Assembly: GCF_021277265.1 (NCBI RefSeq) | Contig: NZ_JAJSOH010000001.1 | Span: 310,001-374,000, forward strand | Direction of reading: 5' to 3' | DNA length: 64,000 bases | Origin: Kineosporia rhizophila | GTDB lineage: Bacteria > Actinomycetota > Actinomycetes > Actinomycetales > Kineosporiaceae | Shown: in pieces, positions 59,418-64,000 of the stretch | How the letters are laid out: every line of letters begins with the position of its first letter | Position numbering within the stretch: position 1 is the first letter of the stretch | Notes under the pieces: generated by a model | Told to the model about the DNA's origin: nothing | The model's input: only the letters and a program-made list of their open reading frames with translations | Databases searched by the model: none | Position numbers and translations under genes: made by a program

Positions 59418-61472
59418 ATGCCGTCGTCCGAGCAAGAACTCCAGCCCTGGCTGCACGACCTGGTCACCACCCTGTGCGCCCCGACCACCGTGCTCGCCGA
59501 GCCCTCCGGGCAGATCCGCGGCACCGGGGCCCAGGGGGTGCTGCACAGCGACGTGAGAGTGCTCCGGCGCGCGCTGTTGCGGGTGAACGGCGAAGAGCCC
59601 GAACCGGTCGGCGGAGGTGCGGTCTCGGCCGGGATCGCCCGGTTCGTCTCGGTACCCCGGGCCCTGGCCTCGGGGGCCGTGCGCATCGACCGCACCCGCA
59701 CGGTGACCGCGGGCGAGGTCTCGGAGCGCATCGTGCTGACTTCGGTCTCGTCCCAACCGGTCTCGCTACGGGTCGAACTGGAGCTGGGCACCGACCTGGC
59801 CCGGGTCGAGACCTTCCGGGCCGGCCGGGCCACCGAGGACGCCCCGGCATCCGGCGGGCACCCGGTCCGATGGGGGGACGGGGGTGCCCGGGTCATGGTC
59901 TCGGCCCCCGGAGCGCAGCGGGTCGACTCGACCGACCCGCCCCACCTGCAGTTGTGCTGGTCGGTGGAGCTGCCGCCACGCGGCACGAAGAGCCTGGGCT
60001 GGAACCTGACCGCGAGCACCGAGGCCACCCCGGTGATCGCCCCCGGGCTCACCTCCGTGCTCGGGCGCAGCCTCACCGTCCAGGCCGACGACCACCGGAT
60101 AGCGGCCCTGCTCAGCACCTCGTGGTCCGACCTACGCGCTCTGCGGATGGCTCCGGCCGACGATCCCTCGGCGGTTTTCCTGGCCGCCGGATCACCCTGG
60201 TACTTCACTCTTTTCGGCCGGGACAGCATCTGGGCCGCCCGCTTCCTGCTGCCCTTCGGCACCGACCTGGCCGAGGGCACCCTCCGGGCCCTGGCGGCCC
60301 GGCAGGGCACTGCGGTGAACCCCGCCACGGCCGAGGAACCCGGTAAGATCCCGCACGAGATCCGTTCCGGCACAACCCGGATCGGCAGCATGACCCTTCC
60401 GCCGCTGTACTACGGCACGGTCGACGCGACGCCGCTGTGGATCTGCCTGCTGCACGACGCCTGGCGGTGGGGGCTGGCCGAGGAGTCCGTGCAGGCCCTG
60501 CTGCCGGCTCTGGAGGCGGCCCTGGGCTGGATGCAGAACCACGGCGACCCCGACGGCGACGGCTTCCTCGAATACCTCGACCGCTCCGGGCACGGCCTGG
60601 CCAACCAGGGCTGGAAGGACTCCCCCGACTCGGTCCGCTTCGCCGACGGCACGATCGCCGAGGGCCCGGTGGCGCTGTGCGAGGTGCAGGGTTACGCCTA
60701 CGAGGCGGCCGTGCACGGGGCCGCCCTGCTCGAGCACTTCGGCCGGCCCGACGCCCTGTTCTGGCGGGACTGGGCGCAGGGCCTCGCCGAGCGGTTCCGC
60801 GCCCGGTTCTGGGTCACCCGGGACGACGGGATGCACTTCCCGGCGCTCGCCCGGGACGGCGCCCAGCGCCCGGTCGACTCGCTGACCAGCAACATCGGCC
60901 ATCTGCTGGGCACCGGCCTGCTCACCGCGGCCGAGTCCGAGCACGTCGCCGCCCTGCTGGCCCGGCCCGAACTGTCCAGCGGTCACGGCCTGCGCACGAT
61001 GGCCACCTCCGAGGGCGGCTACGACCCGCTCAGCTACCACTGCGGTTCGGTCTGGGCCCACGACACCGCGATCGCGATCCACGGGCTGACCCGCGCCGGC
61101 CTCGGCACCGCCGCGTTCGGCCTGGTCGAAGGGCTGCTCGCGGCCGGGGCGGGCTTCGGCTACCGGCTGCCTGAGCTGTACGGCGGCGACCCGGCCGGCT
61201 ACACCGCCGGCCCCCTGCCCTACCCCACCGCCTGCCGCCCGCAGGCCTGGTCGGCGGCCGCGATCGGCCCGATCGTGCAGGCCCTGGCCGGTCTCTCGGC
61301 CGAGAACGGCACGCTGGAGTGCCTGCCGCCCGAGGGGTCACCGTTCGGGGCGCTGGAGGTCAGCGGCCTGAGGTTCGGCCGGGAAGAGCTGACGGTGAGC
61401 GTGGAGCGGGACGGGCGCGGAAGGCTCCATCCCCCGGCCGAGGGGCTCAGGGGCAGTTCTCCGACAGCTTGA
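59418..61472 (+). CDS. Glycogen debranching-type amylo-alpha-1,6-glucosidase
   Basis: This 684-residue protein has an N-terminal beta domain of the glycogen-debranching N-terminal type (STCHGDVRVL-like VLHSDVRVLRRALLRVNGEEPE). A C-terminal (alpha/alpha)6 barrel follows from about 250: AGSPWYFTLFGRDSIWAARFLLPFG (substrate-binding Asp), NQGWKDSPDSVRFADG (catalytic region), EVQGYAYEAAVHGA and SVWAHDTAIAIHGL. Such enzymes are assigned to debranching or trimming of alpha-glucans, but the true substrate of this subgroup is often unknown. ATG 59418 follows GGGAG. The 3' end overlaps the convergent lipoprotein gene by 26 nt. Confidence 0.9.
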   Translation: MPSSEQELQPWLHDLVTTLCAPTTVLAEPSGQIRGTGAQGVLHSDVRVLRRALLRVNGEEPEPVGGGAVSAGIARFVSVPRALASGAVRIDRTRTVTAGEVSERIVLTSVSSQPVSLRVELELGTDLARVETFRAGRATEDAPASGGHPVRWGDGGARVMVSAPGAQRVDSTDPPHLQLCWSVELPPRGTKSLGWNLTASTEATPVIAPGLTSVLGRSLTVQADDHRIAALLSTSWSDLRALRMAPADDPSAVFLAAGSPWYFTLFGRDSIWAARFLLPFGTDLAEGTLRALAARQGTAVNPATAEEPGKIPHEIRSGTTRIGSMTLPPLYYGTVDATPLWICLLHDAWRWGLAEESVQALLPALEAALGWMQNHGDPDGDGFLEYLDRSGHGLANQGWKDSPDSVRFADGTIAEGPVALCEVQGYAYEAAVHGAALLEHFGRPDALFWRDWAQGLAERFRARFWVTRDDGMHFPALARDGAQRPVDSLTSNIGHLLGTGLLTAAESEHVAALLARPELSSGHGLRTMATSEGGYDPLSYHCGSVWAHDTAIAIHGLTRAGLGTAAFGLVEGLLAAGAGFGYRLPELYGGDPAGYTAGPLPYPTACRPQAWSAAAIGPIVQALAGLSAENGTLECLPPEGSPFGALEVSGLRFGREELTVSVERDGRGRLHPPAEGLRGSSPTA

Positions 61473-61971
61473 CCGCCTCCAGGCGCACCAGCTTGGTCTT
61501 CAGCACCTGCTTGCCCGCGACCGGCGACTGGCGGCAGACCTTCCAGCCGGAGTCGAGCAGCTGGAAGCGGTCCTGGTCGGTGGCGTCCACCTGGTCGAGC
61601 AGGTAGCTGCCGCGGGCCTGCAGGTCGTCCTGCGCCTGCTGCAGATTGCGGCCGACGAGGTCGGGCATGGTGAAGCGGGGCTCGGTGACGCCCTTCTTCA
61701 CGTCGGACGCCACCTCCTTGAACCGGTCGGCGGCCTCCCGGGCCTCGTCGCGGCGCTCCTCCTCGGCCGTGCGCGGGTCGTTCTCGCGGTCTTCGGCGCG
61801 CTCCCGCTCGATCTCCTCGCGGCTCTGGGTGGAGGCCGGGGCCGCCTCGGCGGGCGGGTTCTCGCCCGCGTCGATCGAGCCCACCTGGGCACCGCCGCCT
61901 CCGCAGGCGACCAGCGAGAGCGCCAGCAACCCGGCCCCGACGGCCGCGAGCGTGCTCCGAACAGCCCTCAT
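61447..61971 (-). CDS. Lipoprotein with one PASTA domain
   Basis: This 174-residue lipoprotein has a signal sequence with lipobox LVAC (Cys at about 23) followed by a Gly-rich spacer. Then comes a highly charged Glu/Arg helical region (about 48-92, probably coiled coil) and a PASTA domain (FTMPDLVGRNLQQAQDDLQARG... to CRQSPVAGKQV). PASTA domains bind peptidoglycan fragments and usually belong to kinases or penicillin-binding proteins, so a free lipoprotein with one copy is less usual. Two Cys in the domain may form a disulfide. Confidence 0.85.
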   Translation of the reverse strand: MRAVRSTLAAVGAGLLALSLVACGGGGAQVGSIDAGENPPAEAAPASTQSREEIERERAEDRENDPRTAEEERRDEAREAADRFKEVASDVKKGVTEPRFTMPDLVGRNLQQAQDDLQARGSYLLDQVDATDQDRFQLLDSGWKVCRQSPVAGKQVLKTKLVRLEAVKLSENCP

Positions 61972-62179
61972 GCCGCGTCCCCCTTTCGGCTCTGATGTGA
62001 CCGTACGTCATGCACCCGGGCGGGGGCACGGTGTGCGTGGACCACCACCGGCGAACCCGCACGATCGGGTCGATCTTCTGCCTTCCACGGTAACCCGGAC
62101 GACACCTCAAGCTTTTGGAGCAGCGAGCCGAATCGTCGAGCACTGGTGGTGAAGGACGGCCGAGAAGGAGCACCCCCCG

Positions 62180-63400
62180 ATGTCCCCCATGCCGCACCTG
62201 GCTCGCAAGAGCAAGAGCGATCCGCACACCGAACTGGACCGGGCTGCCCACGAGTTCGCCGACCAGCTGGGCACCGAGCGCCTGCAGGCCGAGATCGTGC
62301 GCCGGCTGGAGGAGCACTGCCAGGCCCACGAGCCGCACGACGGGTTCCACGCGGTGCACGTGGTGGACTCGACCGGCGGCCTGCCCGACGTGGCCGAGGT
62401 GCAGCTGGCCGTGCTGCACCCGCGGCACCTGCACGACCCGGCCGAGGTGCACGGTTCGCTGGCCGACCCGGTGCCCACCTCACCCGCGGCCGAGCACACC
62501 CTGAGGCTGACCGCCGCGCACGGCCGCCGGCCCCGCACCCATCGCAACGCCGTGGTCGTCCTGGCTCCGGACGCACACCACTACCCCATGCTGGAGTCGT
62601 CCGTCCGGGAGTACCTGGCCTGGTCCCACGTGGCTGCGATGGCCCATCCGCTGGGGCTGCCCAGCGGCTCGGCCGAGCAGGCCCGGGCCTGGATGAGCGC
62701 GGCCGACGACAACGTCCGGGCGCAGCTGCTGGAAACCTACTTCTGGGTGCTGGTCCCGGTGCAGGCCGACGAGGAGGCGCCGGTGGGCGTGCGGGTGCTG
62801 ACCGCCGAGGGCGCCACCAGCAGCCTGGCCGAGCGGGCCGGGCTGACCCTGCGCGCCGAGGGTGAACTGGTCACCGCCCGCGACGACCACGCGATCCGGC
62901 GCGACCTGGACGGCCCGCTGACCACCAGCTGGCGCGCCGGGCACATCAGCCTGGGCGAGCTCTGGGAGCTCTACACCTCGCTGACCTACCTGCCCCGGCT
63001 GAGCGACCGCTCGGTGCTGGAGGCCGCCCTGGCCTCCGCGATCGGTGACGAGCTGGACTGGCAGTACCAGGGTTTCGCCCTGGCCGACGGGTACGACCAG
63101 CGCAAGTCCTCCTACCTGGGCCTGCGTCTGCCGGGCGACGACCAGCCGCCCGAGCGGGTGAAGGACAGCACCCTGGTGGTGCGCCCCGACCGGGCGGTCG
63201 AGCAGCGCCACAGCGACCTGGCCGAGGAGAACCTGAGCCGGCTGAAGACGATCGACCACCTCGACCACGAGGACCCGATCCCGCCGCTGCCCCGGCTCTC
63301 GCCGGACGGCCAGCTGACCCCGGCCGCCATCCTGCAGGCCGGTCAGGGCCGCGACGACCAGGGCCGGCCGACCGGCGACCGGGAGCGCTCGGCGAACTGA
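62180..63400 (+). CDS. Stand-alone C-terminal half of a DUF499-type protein
   Basis: This is a 406-residue protein. Residues from about 55 follow the C-terminal region of DUF499 proteins: VHVVDSTGGLPDVAEVQLAVLHPRH, PRTHRNAVVVLAPDAHHYPMLESSVREYLAW, LLETYFWVLVPVQ and GHISLGELWELYTSLTYLPRLSD. Full DUF499 proteins are about 1,000 residues with an N-terminal P-loop ATPase; that part is absent here, and the upstream DNA codes for another protein on the other strand. It has its own ATG with AAGGAG 9 nt upstream, so it is not simply a broken end. The last ~60 residues are hydrophilic. The function is unknown. Confidence 0.75.
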   Translation: MSPMPHLARKSKSDPHTELDRAAHEFADQLGTERLQAEIVRRLEEHCQAHEPHDGFHAVHVVDSTGGLPDVAEVQLAVLHPRHLHDPAEVHGSLADPVPTSPAAEHTLRLTAAHGRRPRTHRNAVVVLAPDAHHYPMLESSVREYLAWSHVAAMAHPLGLPSGSAEQARAWMSAADDNVRAQLLETYFWVLVPVQADEEAPVGVRVLTAEGATSSLAERAGLTLRAEGELVTARDDHAIRRDLDGPLTTSWRAGHISLGELWELYTSLTYLPRLSDRSVLEAALASAIGDELDWQYQGFALADGYDQRKSSYLGLRLPGDDQPPERVKDSTLVVRPDRAVEQRHSDLAEENLSRLKTIDHLDHEDPIPPLPRLSPDGQLTPAAILQAGQGRDDQGRPTGDRERSAN

Positions 63401-63458
63401 CCTTCTCCTGCCCGCAGAAAAGCTGGCCCAGCCGCCGTCCGGGCACCAGGGTGGCGAC

Positions 63459-64000
63459 ATGAGGATCCTGGTGCTGGGCGGAACCGAGTTCGTCGGACGG
63501 GCGCTGGTCGACGCGGCCGTGCAGCGCGGTCACGAGGTGACCACGCTGAACCGGGGCCGCAACGCCGATGTGGACGCGAAAGTGGTCTCGCTGCGCGGTG
63601 ACCGGACCACGCCCGAGGGGCTGCAGGCCCTCCAGGGGCGCACCTGGGACGTGGTCCTGGACACCTGGAGCTGGGACTCCTACGCAGTCAATGACAGTGC
63701 CCGCGCTCTGCGGGACCAGGTCGGGCGCTACGTCTTCGTGTCCACCCGCTCGGTGTACCGCTACCCGAGCCCGGCCGGCGCCGACGAGAGCGCGCCGCTG
63801 CTGGACGGCGATCCGGAGGCCGGGCGGGACGGCACACCCGTGCCCTACGGCGAGGCCAAGCGCGGTGCCGAGATCGCCGTGGAGCAGGCCTTCGGCGATC
63901 GTCACCTGCACGTGCGCGCCGGTCTGATCCTCGGCCCGCACGAGAACATCGGCCGGCTGCCCTGGTGGCTGGGACGGCTGGCCCGGGGCGGCGACGTCCT
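63459..64000 (+). CDS. NAD-dependent epimerase/reductase, 3' end cut off by the window
   Basis: The reading frame is open from ATG 63459 to the window edge (about 180 residues). It starts MRILVLGGTEFVGRALVDAAVQRGH, the extended-SDR cofactor motif, with DVVLDTWSWDSYAVNDSARAL, FVSTRSVYRYPSPAGADES (Ser region) and PYGEAKRGAE (Tyr and Lys). The pattern is that of the isoflavone-reductase/epimerase group common in actinomycetes. The substrate is unknown. Confidence 0.88.
   Translation, partial: MRILVLGGTEFVGRALVDAAVQRGHEVTTLNRGRNADVDAKVVSLRGDRTTPEGLQALQGRTWDVVLDTWSWDSYAVNDSARALRDQVGRYVFVSTRSVYRYPSPAGADESAPLLDGDPEAGRDGTPVPYGEAKRGAEIAVEQAFGDRHLHVRAGLILGPHENIGRLPWWLGRLARGGDV

Noticed and set aside
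57822..59756. 644-codon minus-strand ORF over the secreted paralogues
   Set aside because: The plus-strand genes have signal peptides, starts and terminators; this frame crosses the terminator at 59369-59396 and the gaps between them.

Overview
The window is about 64 kb of very GC-rich DNA with a strong G/C preference at third codon positions, many GTG starts, 1-4 nt start/stop overlaps and typical actinobacterial gene sets: an FprA-type ferredoxin reductase with an iron box, a DevR/DosR-like regulator next to a universal stress protein, GylR-like glycerol control, and AzlCD. It is a chromosomal segment of an actinomycete (Actinomycetota). A Kineosporiaceae-like organism is a guess that the sequence alone cannot settle. 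I saw no rRNA, tRNA, CRISPR array, transposase, integrase or phage gene, so this is ordinary chromosome with some accessory genes.

Layout. 1-7.4 kb: the 3' end of an SDR gene, a phytoene-dehydrogenase-like FAD enzyme, a small cytoplasmic protein, a NarL-type regulator with a degenerate receiver, a nitronate-monooxygenase/PfaD-like enzyme behind a repeated operator, and a TerC manganese exporter behind a yybP-ykoY-type riboswitch. 7.5-22.4 kb: an aldarate (glucarate/galactarate) catabolic locus. It holds an IclR regulator, a small allophanate-hydrolase-like protein, a glucarate-dehydratase family enzyme with a 2-hydroxyacid dehydrogenase, a five-gene Dpp/Opp-type ABC importer on the opposite strand, then kdgD, ketoglutarate semialdehyde dehydrogenase, gudD, a second 2-hydroxyacid dehydrogenase and a UspA protein. 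Together these convert glucarate to 2-oxoglutarate. The same operator, GTCCAC-N4-GTGAAC, sits in front of both the first dehydratase and the importer operon.

22.4-32 kb: a PsiE-like membrane protein, a GNAT enzyme, a DevR-like regulator divergent from a two-domain universal stress protein with two DevR-type boxes between them, a membrane-anchored metallophosphoesterase, an OafA-type acyltransferase with an 18-residue repeat array, and azlCD (AzlC carries a long 17-residue-repeat tail) divergent from an XRE/cupin regulator. 32-36.6 kb: DUF1810, then a minus-strand group of alpha/beta hydrolase, unusual SDR, Asp/Glu-racemase-like protein and orphan substrate-binding lipoprotein. 36.8-50.2 kb: fprA with an iron box, a second ferredoxin-reductase-like enzyme, PfpI, DUF1272, an acyl-CoA dehydrogenase/3-hydroxyacyl-CoA dehydrogenase pair, an LLM monooxygenase/FMN reductase pair, a degenerate kinase, an NAD-dependent epimerase-like enzyme divergent from its probable TetR repressor, YnfA, a DMT transporter and a fatty acid desaturase with an iron box.

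50.4-57 kb: glycerol use, arranged as gylR-like plus glpK on the minus strand and glpF-glpK-glpD on the plus strand, with a palindromic operator between. 57-64 kb: three tandem secreted paralogues, a glycogen-debranching-type glucosidase, a PASTA lipoprotein, an isolated C-terminal half of a DUF499-type protein, and the start of an epimerase cut by the window end.

Regulation can be read in unusual detail here: a riboswitch, two iron boxes, DevR boxes, an IclR operator pair, a GylR-type palindrome and paired TetR operators.
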